DNA of 64,000 bases from Zonotrichia leucophrys gambelii (lineage: Eukaryota > Chordata > Aves > Passeriformes > Passerellidae): positions 58,685,585 to 58,749,584 of the forward strand of contig NC_088170.1 of the NCBI RefSeq assembly GCF_028769735.1. The letters run 5' to 3'. Position 1 is the stretch's first letter. Each line of letters starts with the position of its first letter. Of this stretch, positions 14,301 through 29,300 are shown piece by piece. The notes beneath the pieces were generated by a model, which did no database searches, was not told the origin of the DNA, and was given only the letters and a program-made list of their open reading frames with translations. A program made the translations under genes and the position numbers.

Positions 14301-17300
14301 TTTTGGGCCTGAAGCTGCAATGGTGTCCTTGGTTCTCAGGCTAGAAAAGGATTGTTTTGTCTAATTGAACTGTGAAGAGAACTTGCTATTGCTTATTATG
14401 AAGTTCAGAGTCACACACTAAGGCAGTACAGAATCTAAAAAATATGAAAGCTAAAGCTAAGGCATCAGGAGTATTTTTATTTTTTCTTCTACACTACAAT
14501 GAAATGCATAATGAAGGCTGACTTGTTGATCTGTAACAAAATGAAGCAAAAATATTCCCTCCCCTGGGCATTTTTCATTATCACAGTGATCCAGCCATAT
14601 GTGCCTTAGGATCTGAGATTCTGAACACTGCAAAACAAAGAAACTCTGTCCATTTTTATTAACAATATTTCACCACTAAACCACATCATACACTTGATTT
14701 TTTTCCCCTGAATATCAGTATTTTGAATTAAGATAGTTCTTAGAAACTGGGCATGAAGATTTGCTCATGTGTTTTTATATAGTTTATGTATAGTAAAACT
14801 ACTTAATATAAAATTCTCCTATTTTCAGATAATGTAATTGCCATCTGTTTAAAGACAAAAACAAAATCATTCCTTTGCTGAGGTGTTAAAATTTTTGCCT
14901 GCCATTTAATAAATTCAGAGCAGTTTAAAAAAGGAGAGAATCAAACCCTCCCTTTCAATAGCTACATGTTTGCATTCATTTCTGATTTTGTGAATAAAGT
15001 ACATTTTTTGCTTAATTACTGGCCAGTGCTCTACACATTACTGCAGTTGCATCTGTATTCTGACTAACTGCTATGTTTATAATGCCACAGGACACAAGAG
15101 TTTTATATAATTTAATTTCAGCTCCAGAAGATGTCTTGGTGTCTAAATCTTCCTCACAGTTGTGTGTACTTATTGTTTATATCAATGCTGGTACATTTTC
15201 CTATGTTAAAATACTCTTAGAATAAGGTTTATCGTCTTCAGCAGCTACCGAGAAACAGAGGTTTGTAGGAGCCCAGGAAAGTCAAGAGTTTAGTAATCTT
15301 CAACCCTGCATTGGTGTTTCCAAAGTGTGTCCCATGGAGAATGCCATCTCAAAGTCATCTTTTTCTGATTGTGAAAACTGCACAGCTGTAAACATTCCTT
15401 CTGTAGAAAGGTGCAGCAAAGGTGCAGCCATTTTTCAGACACAAAAGACTGAAATTGTGTGAGCTGTGAATGGGGAGATTTCCCTAATATAACATATGCA
15501 TATTATTATATTGTTATAACATATTATATTTCCTAATATAACATATGCGTTATGTTATATTTTTTATTTGGGTTTGTTTCAGTAGGGAGGGGTATATAAC
15601 TTATATATTAACTCGTGGTCACAAGATATCCAGTTTTGAAGTTGTTGAGTAGATAATATCACTGGATATTTCCTCGTGGAGATAGAAATGTTAAAATACT
15701 GTTGCAGCTGAAAATAATTTGTCTCAATCTGTTTTGCTGCCAAATTGAGAAGGTAGCATTTATTAGTGTCACAAATCTGAAATGGTGGTAGTTAAGTTAG
15801 AGTAAGTTAGTTACTGCAAACTTTACTCTGAAGAGGGCCAAATAAGTTAATAACTATATTGAGATTTTTTAAGTCCTTAAGATTTTATTAAAATACATTG
15901 TAGTATTGCTCAAGTCATCAAGGATTTTAATACTTTTAAAGGGACAGCTATTAATATTTCTATGCTTAAAATCTCTTTTCTCCTTGTTTCCAGAACTTGT
16001 ATGTCATTTAGACACATCTGAGCAAATGAATTATTTTTGTATTTGTTTAAAAATATTAATATTATTAGCAAACTGCTTCGTTATCATGGTGAGTTTAGTA
16101 CAGCATACACATATCTGGTATGTGCTTGTGTTAAAGGCATGAGATTGTATTTGTAAGGAGTATGTTTTGCTTGGTACCAAATACTGATTTTGCTTGTGAA
16201 TAGTAGAGGATTGGATCTTAAAAAAAATACAGAGGTTCATTTTCATAATTCTCTTCATTGCTGGGATTTACAGATGCCTGGCTTTGTAAATGCTTGATTG
16301 AACAAAAATAGTCAATACTGGTACCAAGTATTTCATTTTAGTCTGGTCTTAAGATGCTGTGTCACTTGCATTGAAATTTTTGTATCTGTGGAAAGGGATT
16401 AAGTAACTGTAAATCTTTGGTGCAGAAAATACCACATGAATGTTTTCCTTTGATCTTGCAGTGTTCCTGTTCCAGTAGTCAGTCTAGAGAAAATTCCTAA
16501 CCTAGTGAAGGCAGATGGTGCCAATGTTAAAATGAATTCTGCAACCACTACCACCATCACTTCCTCCTCAACTTCTTCATCCACCATACCTGCTCCAACT
16601 TTGGTTAAATCTGGTTTGACATCCAAGTCAGTGCCACCATCACCAGAAAAGATTCTGAACGGCAAAGGAATTGTAGCTCCATCAATAGACAAGAAACACC
16701 AAAATGGCACTAAAAGCAGTAACAAGCCTTACAAAAGACTTTCAGGTACGTGATGTTGTCATTCACCTTTTGTGGCAGTCTGTTTTTCTTTGTTCATGCT
16801 TCTATAGCTCATAATGCAGCTAATAAAATGCAGGGTTTGGTTTGATTTTTTTGCTCTAAGATGCTGGGTTGCATGTATGAAAATGAAGGCTTTCACACTC
16901 TTAGCATGTGTAAAGTATTTTTAAAGTACACATTCTGTTTAGCTTGAAATTACTGGTCAACAGGCCAAATAAATTTTTAAGGAAGTAAATTCATTAAAAC
17001 AGAAAGGCAGAAAACTTCTTTAAGCCATTATGGGATTTGAGTCTGTTTACAACAAAGGGAAATGTGCCTTGGTTGGGTGACTTTAGTTTAGTCATGATCA
17101 AGTTGAACAGGTTTAAGACATTGGTTTATCCTCCAAGTCATTATTTTTTTAAAAACTCTTTTTTTTAGTTTTAGATATGAGGAAATTCTTAAGGAGATAT
17201 GGGAAATGCTGGGGAAGTTTTAAAAGCCATCATTTCCTTTCAGCCCCCTCCCTCTGCAATTCCCATATGAGTGGCAATGTTTCTAGCATGAGGATCTTTA

Positions 17301-20300
17301 TCTTACCCAGGAAGACAGGACAGTGGAGTTGAGAAAATGACATTAAATGGGAAATGCCCTGGATGGCCTTAGGCAGGGTAGTTTTGAGGATGTGGGTCCC
17401 TGCTCAGACCTGCCACCAAAGCACAGAACACCACACTGTGGGAGGGCAGAGGCTGTTAGAAAGGTTGTTGTCCACTGGGAGGAAGAATTATTTTCGGTGG
17501 AGTTCCCTAGAGGTGACCCATGTCAGCTGCTGGGCAGCAAGGAGAAAAGCAGAAAACAGATTTTTGCTCTGAATGCAGAAAACAGATTTTTGCTCTGAAT
17601 GAAGGGAAACAAAGTGTTTTGAGGGTTCTTATTTTAATGTTTTTTTAAAGCAAAAGTAACTGACTCAAATTTACAGCTGAAGAAGCTGTGCAGGGTCTAT
17701 TCATCAGCTGGCAGTACTTTGTGACTCGGGCAGGAACTTCTTGTGTGTACTGAAAGGCTAATTCTGCTAATGGCAGCATGATCCGCATTAGATCGTCACT
17801 TTGGCACCAAGTTAGTTCACGTGATTTCTAAATGTGCTCTAGTTATGAACCCATATAAGTTGTACAAGATAAATGCTTTCATTTCCAGTTAATGAGTGTG
17901 TCCTATTTTTTGCCTGAATATCAGGTTTATTTTGTTCATTTTCTCAGATTTGGCAGTTAGCCTATGGTGCTGCTACCTTGGCTGGATTTCAGACCAGTGT
18001 GAGGTGTTAGCTAGGGCTGTGTGGGGCATGGAACAATGCCATTGCCTGAAAGGATGCAGTACACTGATTGCTTTCTTAACTAGTTGAAGGTGGCATATAA
18101 GAAAACACAATCATTGTTCATTTATAGCTTTTCACAACATGAAAAAATGTTACAAGAGGGTAGCTTAAGATTAGGCTCTAACCCTTACATTTCACATTTT
18201 AAGATCCAATATATTATTCTAATAAAAACTGTATATATTTTACAGTTAATTTAGAATATTGATTCATTTTAACCTATTATTTCTCATAATGGGTTAGATG
18301 CTAAATTTAACTAATTAAGTTAATCAATTCAAAATTCCTTCTTGAGCAATTTAAACTGTTAGTGGTTTTCCTCATGTCGCCACTTACCACTGCAGGGCTG
18401 CGGGTGATATTTGTACATTTTTGTGCAAGTGCTTGCAGAAATGTGTTCATAAAGAAGAATCAGTTCTGTAGGGCCTTCCTACAGCTTGCTGGCTTTACTG
18501 TGTAGGTGGCTCTGGCACTGTTCTTTCTCTAAGCTCTGACTTGCAGTGTCTTCTAGGCTAGGGAACATGGTGGAAATTTCTGCACAGGACTGATTGAGCA
18601 CCTGGATAGGCATGTGTTTACTTCTGTATGGTTAACAAATACACAGAACTGAGACTTTTTTTTACAGCATCTCTGTCATGATCAGATTTGTGATCTGTTC
18701 AGTCTTACTCCTACTGCCTTGAGTATTGATGCAGCAATGCAATAATTTAGGGATTATTCAAATCGTAGAAGTCCTGAGAGCCCTGGAGATGAATTGCCTG
18801 TAGATTGTGTGTCACTATGATGTATTTCTCTCCATTATTATACAGGACTGTGCAAAGGCTGATAAAAAGATCTTGGAAGGTCAATGAGATGATTATTTGA
18901 GTTATCCCATAATTTCATTCATTTCACATGAAAAGGATGAAACTGCAGCCAAGGGATTTAGGTTTCCCTCAATCTGCTACCCTTGAGCTGTACAGACGTT
19001 AATTTTTGAAGCTCCTTAATAAGTTTGGGCAGTTTGCATCTGTTTCCTTCCCTTTTTAGCAACCTCTACTGTCTCTCACACCATTTCCCTGACTGTGATA
19101 GAAGTTGTTTTTTTTTCTTTGCTGAGAGCTGGTGGTTGTTTGTGTGATGAATGAACCTGCCCTCTTTTCAGGAGCACTGTCCTTGTTGAGAGAGAGGAAA
19201 CGGCTTGTGGAACCACAAAAGACAGTCTGTAGCTGCCCAGCATAAGTGGATCAGTGTTTCCTAGTAGCAACTGCAAAAAAAAAATTTTTTTTTCTAAATT
19301 TTCCTTAGTTCTTGTTCTCTTTGGGGTGATGTTAAAGAATGCAAATGCCCAGTGTACGCCAAGAAAAACTGTTCTGTTGCAAACAGAAGTTTCTGACAGT
19401 TCAGTCTTGCCCCTCGTTCTTCTCTTGGTGAGGTTATAACAAATGTTCTTCACTTTGTCCACTGAACGTGAAGAAGTGGAATCCATTCCAGAAAAGCAGC
19501 TTTCTCAAGCTGTGCCTGTGCACAGGGCTCTGGGCCTTGCCACACTCCACATTTCCTAACAGTGGGCAGAAGCTGCATTTTGTTACTGATAAGGTGGTAA
19601 GTTTCATGTAGTGTGCTGACCAAACCAGGCATGGCTGTAGCTCGCAATTAGATGCTCATGGATTCTCCAGAGCAGCCATAAATGCTTCAGCCAGGAGAAG
19701 TGGTTTCCTGTTTGTTCAGTATTTTCTGTTTCTCAGGGAAACAATATTATTTTGTTGTTCAGTCAATGGCAGAGACTTCCACTCTTTCCTCTTACAACTC
19801 CTTATGTTGATTTTTATCTGGATATGTTTTCCTAATAACTGACTTTGCTGTAATCAGTCCTACAAGTCTTAGTCAGTTGGGCCACTTACTGACAAGTACC
19901 AATCTGGACCACTTTTAATTTTTTAAGTGTTTCCCTCTTGGTCCAAAACAGTCCTTGCTTGGTAACTTTCAGAACACATTCCATAGCCTTATAATTGTCT
20001 TCAGGACTTTTCATTTGAAGGCATATTTATTAGTCCTTTTTGTCTCCTTAGTTTGTGTTTTTCAATTTGCATTGAAGGTTTTAGGTGGGTCATTCAGGAA
20101 ACTGTAATAGGAACATCTTACACTCAAACCCCAGGAGCAACTAGCTCCTTTAGTTCATGAACATGTGTTTTCTTCTATTAAGTAAAAAAAATTAGTTATT
20201 ATATTGAGTCACACACTGCTATTTTTGTGTTTCTGTTGTGTTGTAAATGCCAAAGGAACTACAACTGCCTATAACATATTTCAGTTCCTTTCTAGATTTC

Positions 20301-23300
20301 ACAAATAAAAAACTATGCCAGCTGTCTTTTCCCAGCTCCCTTTTTTGTATGGTTCTGCTAATAGGTTAATAATATAACCATTGAATGTTTGCATAAGCAT
20401 TTTTAAGTCTAGATAGCAGAATACATAAAACTGCTAGAAATTGTGGTATCTGGAAGCTAGTTGGTGTCCAACATAAGCTACTTCTCCTTACTTTTCTTAT
20501 TCTAGCTGTTCTCCTTGCTGTAGTGCTGTCATAGCATTGTAACATAGCTGTGAATCACTGTTTTCCTCTTGGCTCCCATTTGTTTGTTTAAAAGAATTTT
20601 TAAATCCTCTGATTAAATGTTGTATTTGAGTACAGGATGTTTATTGTATCTGAATGTAACACCACTGTATATTAAAACAGCATTTGGCAAATAGTTTGTA
20701 TTCCCCTACCAAACAAAAGCAAACCTATCTGCCAATTACACCGTAATTTGTCAAGGTCTGTGAAGGTAATGGTAAAGGATTTTGATGGCATAAACTAAAA
20801 AGTGTGTGTCCATAGTTTTGTTACAATTTTTAATGCAAACCCTAAAATTATATTCACATAACCTAAGGGAAATGATGCTATCTGTGGTATAGAAATAGTA
20901 AATTATTAATGAAATTAAATCTACAGATACGGCATATTAAATATTAATGCCCTTTTAATGTTAATCATGAGTAGAACTCATGTAAATGCCTTTTCTCATA
21001 ATCTCTGCAAACTTTAAATTCCATTTCTCCCTTCACATGGGGAAGTAAAAACTAACATACATGTGATTTTTATAAAGATTTAGGGGACAGATTTAGATAA
21101 ATTTTATTTTTAAAATGCCACCAGTAATCAACTATGGGTTGTTTTCTAGAGTTTCTAAGTATGTCAGAGAAATGTTGTTTAAAGCACTTGTGATGCCATT
21201 TGTGTCTTAGCCCAGCTCTGGAGCCAGAGCTGCAAATGCTGTATTTTATAGCCTCAGAGGCAGGCAGAGTCAGAGAGGGAACTGAAGTCACAGGGAATTG
21301 GATTGGTCCTTTGTTTGGGCCACTCCACTGTAAGCAGACTAATTTCCATGAAGTCTTTGGCTGAAATCCTGCTCTAAATGGTTTTAAACATGCAAGGGCA
21401 AAAAAATACACAACTCTATGAGTGATGCACATAGCACTGTTATGGGATGCTGGGGTTGGGATCAGTGGTTCAGGTTGAGCCTGATTAAACCAAATTCTAA
21501 CAGGCAAAAATTATAAGCTACTCTGGTTAAAACTTCTATAATAATCTATTTTTTTTCTCATTTCCCATTCTCCCACTAAACAGAAAGAGAATTTGACCCA
21601 AATAAGCACTGTGGAGTACTGGATCCTGAAACAAAGAAACCTTGCACAAGATCACTCACCTGCAAGGTATTTTTCTTAGAAGATAAAATATCAGATGCTT
21701 TGTTATAGTTTAAATCCTACCACAGTAGTTTGAGAGGTCATACCTGCTCCTGTCTTACAGACAATGGGTATGGTATTCAGGCGCTGTCTTCAGGTAATTC
21801 TTTTGTGTAATTCTGTTTCTTTGAATCAGAGCATCTGCATTATTCCACTGATATTTCTAAAAAGATTTTTTTCATGTCATTTTATTATGCAAAAAGCATT
21901 AACGTTTCATGTAGAAGCCCAAGTGTTATTTTAAATGCTTCTTTTTTGGTTCATGTGTGCAACAATGTTAAAGTATAGTCACTTTTTAGTAAAAAAATTA
22001 CCATATTTTTGTATAATAAATTACTTGGAGGCTGCCCTTGTGATAGTAATAACTCCTGCATCAAAAAGTAGCTGCAATGTGAGACATTTCTAATGAACAT
22101 TTGTATGTGTATGTGCTGCCTGTCAGTAGAGATCATCAGCTAAATTTGCTTTAAAATCTATTCATGTTTTTCAATCCAATGAAATCAGTTTTTCATTGTA
22201 AGTTAAAAGCTACAATGATTTTCTTAATATCTTTAAATTACTGCAATTCTATTTTCCATCTTGAAAAAGGTAAGTCAATAGTCTCTATTATATAAAAATT
22301 GTTGCAAAAAGTAATTTTAGCCTTGATGTTGGCATTTCTTAAGAATGACTTTATAAGTTATCAAAGATAATGTGGAATAGCAGCTTTATTTCCATAACTG
22401 TGGCTAAAGTTGTTTGAAGTAGATTTTATCTTTTAGAGTAGTGCTGTATCAGAAGTGTAGAGGACTCATAAACAATGTCATGCACACACAAATGCTTTTT
22501 AACCACCCTATTTTTAGACTCATTCACTTAATCATCGACGAGCAGTTCCAGGCCGTAAAAAACAGTTTGACATCCTTCTAGCTGAACACAAAGCTCGATC
22601 CAGGGAAAAAGAAGTTGCAAAAGACAAAGAGCATCCACCATCTGCAAGGGAAAGCTATCAGAGCCAGCCCACACCAGCACAAGACTCTCTGTCAGGATCC
22701 TCAGTGAACTCTGGGCAAGAATCTAAAGTAACATCTCCTGCAAAATCTAGACCACCAAATTCTGTACTTCCAAGGTAAGCAGTTCTCCAGTGTGCAATGT
22801 TGCATTCTGAAAGTGCTGTAAGAAATTTCTTAGACATTCATACAGCTCATTTTATAAGTATTTAATACTTCTTTAGGCTATTACACAATAAAACATACTA
22901 ATATAAGAATTTCTGCTAGCTTATGTTAGCTGAACTCTGTCCATGGTAGCCTGTGATCTAATTGGGAATGGGGAAAGGAATAGTGTCTACCCTTGGCTCA
23001 GAATCTCAGACTAGCTGCATTTTTTCACTACAATGGTAGTTATAATTAGGAAATATTATATTCAAGTCATTTGGTCACAACTGAGAAGAAAAATCTGTTT
23101 ACATGAATCAGTGTAAGTATTAGTGGTAAAATTCTGTACATTTATATAGAATTTTTCTCCAGAAATACTTTTCCCATTATGCTGTAATTTAGTGTTGATT
23201 TAAAGCTATTGATATGAAACTATCCATAGTATGTCTTCCCTTGTTTTGAAGATTTTTCTTAGAAAGGACAAAAACATTCTTCAGAAGGACAATGAAAACT

Positions 23301-26300
23301 TCTGAAGGCATCCTTTTGCAAAAAACAGTGTGAGGTATTTGATCTATTGAATTCTAATTATCCTCTGAAAACTTCCCATATGTTTTGTTTATTTGTGGGA
23401 TTTTTTTGGTACTAATTTTGGCTGGAGTGCATAGGGCTAAATTAGTTGACTTTTTTGATCTTCATATTTTTTTATCATTCATTTCTTTGCAAAAACCTTG
23501 GTGAAGACTGGGTGCTCATTTTGGGACCGTCCTACTACGATAGTCCCTATTTCCTACTATGATAGTCCTTATGAAGTATGAAAGAGATACTTCTTATATT
23601 TGCTGTGTCAGACAGATGTTTCCAATGCTTTCTCTGTGGCCACCAAGTCTGAATGCAGTTTCATTCCTGCGGTGGCAGAGATGGGCCTTGCAGGGTTTGA
23701 GTGAAAAGACAGTGAAAGAATACCCACAGATGAATTGGTGCTTCTCTGCCTAATTCTTGTAAAAGCAGCGACCTTACACAGAGAGCAGCACAGACAGACA
23801 GGTAGAAATGGGGTTCAGTAGGTGTAACAGTCAAAGTAGCAAAACTGTAGTGCAATTCCATGAGAGTCAGCTGCAGAAACTGCAGAGGTAGCAGTACTCG
23901 AGGAGGAGGAGGATTTTAGCAGTCAGACACTGTGTGTGTAGTCTGCATTTCTGTTTCTGCCTGTGTTGGGCTGTCCTGCCCGTTTCAGAGCAGCCACGGA
24001 AGCCTTGTGGCCTCTCTGTGTTGGCCAGCGAGCCTGGGGCTCTGCTGCTGCTGCTGCTGCTTGGGGGCTGCTCTGTCCTGAGAGCAGGAACTCATGAGGC
24101 TGAAGAAGATCATCTACAGATTTTGCCCAGTGTGGACATCTTCTCAGCCTCAGAGCTCTCAATACATACGTGGTTGTACAGACTGTAATTGAGAAGCTTT
24201 TCCACCCCCACTTCTAATCTAATCTGTTTTCAAACCGCTTTTGAAGGCAAGGCACCATCATACCCTGTGGTGCAAAGATATTCCTTCTTTGTTTCATTGC
24301 ATTTTAGACAAAGGTAAAGAAAACCTACATGCTGTGAGGAGCTCTCCCAGTTACTGCTCTCAGTAATCTACCTGTAGAGGATGGTCAGCTAAACATTCTT
24401 ATATTTAGTACATTGATTTTAGTAGAATTTTTGTAATTGGACCCTTGGGATTAATCAAGTAGCAGAGTAATGGTTCAGTGTAACAAGATTTTTTATACCT
24501 GATTTTTATTTGTGTTTTAAATACACTTTGTCTCTCATGATCTGAAATCCAACTTCATGACAAATTTAAAATTTCAAGCAATAGAAGCATGCTTCTGTTT
24601 ATATGAACTTGGTGACAACCTGCCACGGTTTGACGCTGGCACAATGCCAGTGCCCCCAGGAAAATGTATTCTCTCTGGTGTCTGCTGTGAGATGTGACCA
24701 GGAATAGAGCAAAGCATGCTCCAACTTAGGAATAAAGAAGAAAAACTTTATTAACCTACAACTATATATAAAAAGAAACACACACAGAACTCAGAATGAA
24801 AACATTCCAAAAACATTCCTCCCCCCCTCACCAAATTTCCAGTACATCACAGTAGTACAAAACCTTGGATTCTCAATTCACTTACCACCCCTCAGATCAC
24901 CAACTCTCAGTCCATCCCCACCCTCTAGATAATCAATTCCCAGTTCATCAAGAGGAGAGGAGTCCCTCTTGTACAATAGGCTTTCCCTGAAAACACAGTT
25001 GAGATCTCCTGTGTTTCCCCCTGGGAGTTCCCTGCTTTCAACCCCCTGTGTTCTCAGAGGCGTATCCATGTCCTCAGTGGCCACACCAGGTGCCAATATT
25101 CAAATCTGAGCACCTATTGGTGTGACCACCGCATCCCAAAAACCTCACTTCCTTCTCAAACCAGGACACAACCCCACAGTACATTTCTGACAAGATAAAA
25201 TGCCAGCTCTTCAGTGTCTTTTACTGCCCTTGTTTACATTGATCATTTCTGGCATCATTTACTTTGATGCTTGATGCCAGCAGGTAGGTTTATAGAGCCT
25301 TTGAACACTGATGATTTAAATGTATATATTCTCCTTCTAGACCTTCATCTGCAAATAGCATAAACAGCACCAGTTCTTCAAACCACAGTGGGTACGTACC
25401 AGAGCTGCCACTGCCTTCCATGGGAGGAGACGTCACAAGCAGATTGTCCAGTGATGAAGGAGAAGCGGATGGAGCTGAAGAATCTGAGAAATTAGACTGT
25501 CACTTTTCTGGACACCATCCCAGACCTCTTGGGGTATGTGTCAGTCTCTGGCATGCCTTGCCATTGTTCTTGCATAATTAGGGAGAGCAGAACAAATAAG
25601 AAATTTAATAAGAAGGTAAGGAATGAAAACCTTACATTCTGAAAACTGTTCTAAAGAGAAAAAATACATTTAACAGAAAAGGGTAAGGATGGAATAAGGT
25701 AGGAGGAGACCACTGGTCAGTACACATGATACACAGGATGGACAGCAGAAAATCAGAAGCTCTCTTTTTAGATTTTCCTCTCGGTAGACCTCAAATTGGG
25801 TGTAGTTCTGCTAAACTGAGGAAAGTTGCATTGCTTTAAATGTGATGTAAGCAGATATTCTCTTGGTTGCAGCTCCTACAAATCTGTACCTTGCAGTTGG
25901 TGACAGAAGGCTAGTACAGTGCTCCATTGATTTCTGTAGTCTGGTTTAAAGCAGTAATTAAATGTCATTTATGTGAGTGTATGTGGATTTAGAAACTATT
26001 GCTTCATTTATCTCAAAATGGAAAGGCTCTGGTGGTGGCTCAAGTATGAGTTTGAGCAGCTGGTTTTGTCTTTCTCCTGTGTTAGTGAGAAATTTCATTG
26101 TAAGTAGTAAAAGCTGCTTTGCGGTATTATCTCTGCAGTGTGAATTTGTTTATACTGTTCAAACCAAGAAGCAGTGGGAGAACTCTTGAAATTCTTAGAA
26201 GCTGTTTCTCATAAAAATTGAGCCAAGGAATACATTTATGTGTTTTCCATATGATATGCAGAATAAAACAAACATTGTGATAACTGGTAGCATTGTTTGT

Positions 26301-29300
26301 ATTCCTTAGAGCAAAGGAGACCTTGTTACTGTCAGACACCATGACCCAAACATTAAATGACTGTCAGACAAAATCCTGCATTTGGTTCTTACAGAGAAAA
26401 TGTGAATTACTGTAGTCCACATAATACTGTGATATGCAGAAACCTCCTGTTTCCTTGCTACTATTGTATGCTACTTAGGTATTCCTGGCTGCTTCTCTAT
26501 GAATTAAAAACTAAAGCTTCACTGCATGGGTGCCCACACAATTCAAAAAATAATCTAAGTGCAGCCAGTTCTTGTGCATGCCTCAGCAGTGAGGCGTGGC
26601 TGTCAATAGCCATTTTGGTTTAGGATCCCAGTTCTAGGCAAGCCCACTGACTCATCTGTTCTCTGAGATCTTAGCATCTCTCAACTGAAGCAGTTACTGG
26701 TAGTGAAACCTGTTCTTGGTCTGTGTCAGTGTGAAGACAGAAAAGATCATGTAAATCACCTCCAGATCATGCTAAATTGCTGAATTTTGTATTAAAAAAT
26801 ACTGTTTTCCTCACTAAGTTCCTCTCCTGGCCAGGTGGTAACAATTAAACAGGGGGAAAGTCAGTAGCTACTTAAATTGCCTCTTGGTGGTACTTGATGT
26901 TAGTGGTAGCTCACTGGGAGCTGAGGCTAGTTTGTCAACTTAGGAGATGGTTTTAATTAACCTGTTTAGCCTTGTCATGAAACAGACTTAAAATGAACAG
27001 TTGCAGTCTCCACTTGCTGTCCATTTAGCTGACAAGTGTTTTGAATTGATGCTCTTCTACCACATCAGTGCTTCTGCTGTCAGCCAGAATTGCTGTGACT
27101 GGTCCCTTGTACGATGCAGAGCTGTCTTGTTTCTTGAGGATGGTTTGTAACAGGTTTCTCTCCTACAAACAGGCATTGCATCATTTAGATCAGTAAGACT
27201 GAGCTGAAACAAGAGCAGATTCCTGATTGTAACATCTGAGTGTAGTAGGACTTTTCAGGAAGCTCTCCAGAGGAAGGGGTGCAAGTACTCCTGAGCTCTT
27301 CAGAATTCTCAAAATACTACTCCTCCAGTTGATTTTCATGCACTGTGAACAGTGTATCCCATGTTCTGTTGTATCACAGATGCCATGGATGATAATTCAC
27401 TTTTTTACTGAAATGTCAGGGGTTTGTTTATTAAGTAGATACTAAAGATGTTCCCATTGCACTTATTTTCCTCTTCAGTTATATTTTTATTGCTGTGCTT
27501 CAATTATGAGATTTAAGACACCCAGAACAGTGTAACTTGTCGTTCTGAGGCAGTAAGAATTTTTTCTCTAAAAGTACCTGAGCAGTTACATTCTTTTTCT
27601 GGCACTCATTCATTAATGAACTATAAAATATACTGTACACTAAGCTGAAATACTATGCCCATATTTCATCATTCTTAAAAAAACTCTGCTGTAGATCATG
27701 AAAGCCACGTTTTAAAAGAAGTTTTATACGAATGATACATATTAAAGCGTTTTATTTATTTGATTTATTGATCAGTCAATAAATATATAGAAATACATTT
27801 TTATAAGCAACATTGAAACCTTTTCTTTCAGTTCTGTTCATATGGCAGTCGCTTAATGGGCAGAGGGTACTATGTCTTTGACAGAAGATGGGACCACTTT
27901 CGATTCGCATTGAACTCCATGGTAGAAAAACACTTGAACTCACAGATGTGGAAGTAAGTGGGATTTTTATGCTTGGTGGGTAATTTACATTTTTCATTCT
28001 GTAAAACTTCTAAATTAAGCACTCCATGGCCAGCATTTGTAAAATTGCCTCTTAATTAATTACCTCTTAATTACCTCTATTAAGGTATAGCAGTAACCTG
28101 TGTACAAATCTTGTCTTCTCTGTTAAGGAATATATAGCCCAACAGAATAATCTCCTAGTCCAGTGTAAGTTCCTACCAGATTTAGGACTCTTTTTAGTCC
28201 CTAAGGATGAAGATTTTTGCTTAGAATTTCATGCCTTTATCATGCCCCTGTATCACCCATTCAGGCTTTGCTGTGCAAGGCTCAGGAGTTGTAAGATAAG
28301 GAACTTGGTGCACATCTGTGTGCAAGATGGAATATGATAGGTTTTTAATCCATAGTGCCCTTACTGCCTTTGGGATCTTAAAATTCTGATTATTACTCAT
28401 TGTTGAAGCACCTCTCTATCACATATGCAGGTTCCAAGCACTATAGGCTTTTACTACACAGAGCCATTGAAATAGACTGCACTTCTAAAATAAATGTTAG
28501 TTCTTTAAAAAAAAAAATTAATTTAAAGTTCATGGAATCGACAGATAGGATTGATTTTTTGGGGGTATTCTGCTACAGAATATGCATTCTTCTTCAATGT
28601 AATGATGCTAAAGTGCAGTGTTTCATGTCACTGTTTATTATCAGGACTGTGTTATATTCTTTGGATGCCAGCCATTAGATAAACAAGGTTTGATTTTTAT
28701 TTAAATATATATTTTTAAGCACTAAAGCTTGGCTTGTCTGACTATCCTAGTAACTTAATGATAACGGTGCCATTGTGCTAGGAGTTTGGAAATGGTTGGT
28801 TCTGCCATAAAAGGGTCAGTTTCATGTCTGTTCAGAGACTTGATCATGCTCAATCTGCTTTGTAAATTCATAAACTAGCGTCTGTCACCTTCCACAAATA
28901 AAAATATTTTAGTTTCCTTATATAGGAATATTAAAATTTGTTACTTATTGGCTTTGTTTGTCAGGAGAAAAGATGCTTGGGCATCTGAAAAAACATATAC
29001 CACCACTAGTACAAACTAGTACAGAAAACCAAACCTCTGTAGTAGTTCTTCGAAACCAGAATTAAACAAGCCTTATCCTGCTCCCACTAAATCTGATTTT
29101 AAAAGTTTTCCCAAATGTTAGCTGTTTATGTAATCCCTAATACTTTAATGAGCCCCAGCCATACTCACTTGTCTGTGTAGCACAGGAAGCTGACAGTGCC
29201 TAACCCCTGTTTTATTCCTCTGCCCTCCTCTGGGCTGACCTTTCCCTGTGCTCCCCAGGCAGAGCTGGGTGTGAGGCTGCTGTTCTGTAGCTCTGCAGCT

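Larger units (their letters stand above)
8341..16461 (+). other. ATXN7L1: ATXN7L1 intron
   Basis: 8.1 kb. It contains tandem duplications near 8520 and 11422, an old CR1 in antisense (12278-13170), an antisense LTR (14028-14498) and an AT-rich hairpin (15535-15561). 10540-10990 reads like moderately complex non-repeat sequence; I cannot name it. Confidence 0.7.
22775..25340 (+). other. ATXN7L1: ATXN7L1 intron with solo LTR
   Basis: 2.6 kb. It holds a 22-base-period duplication at 23530-23572, (CTG)6 at 24042-24059 and the antisense solo LTR at 24621-25168. Nothing else is recognised. Confidence 0.75.
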
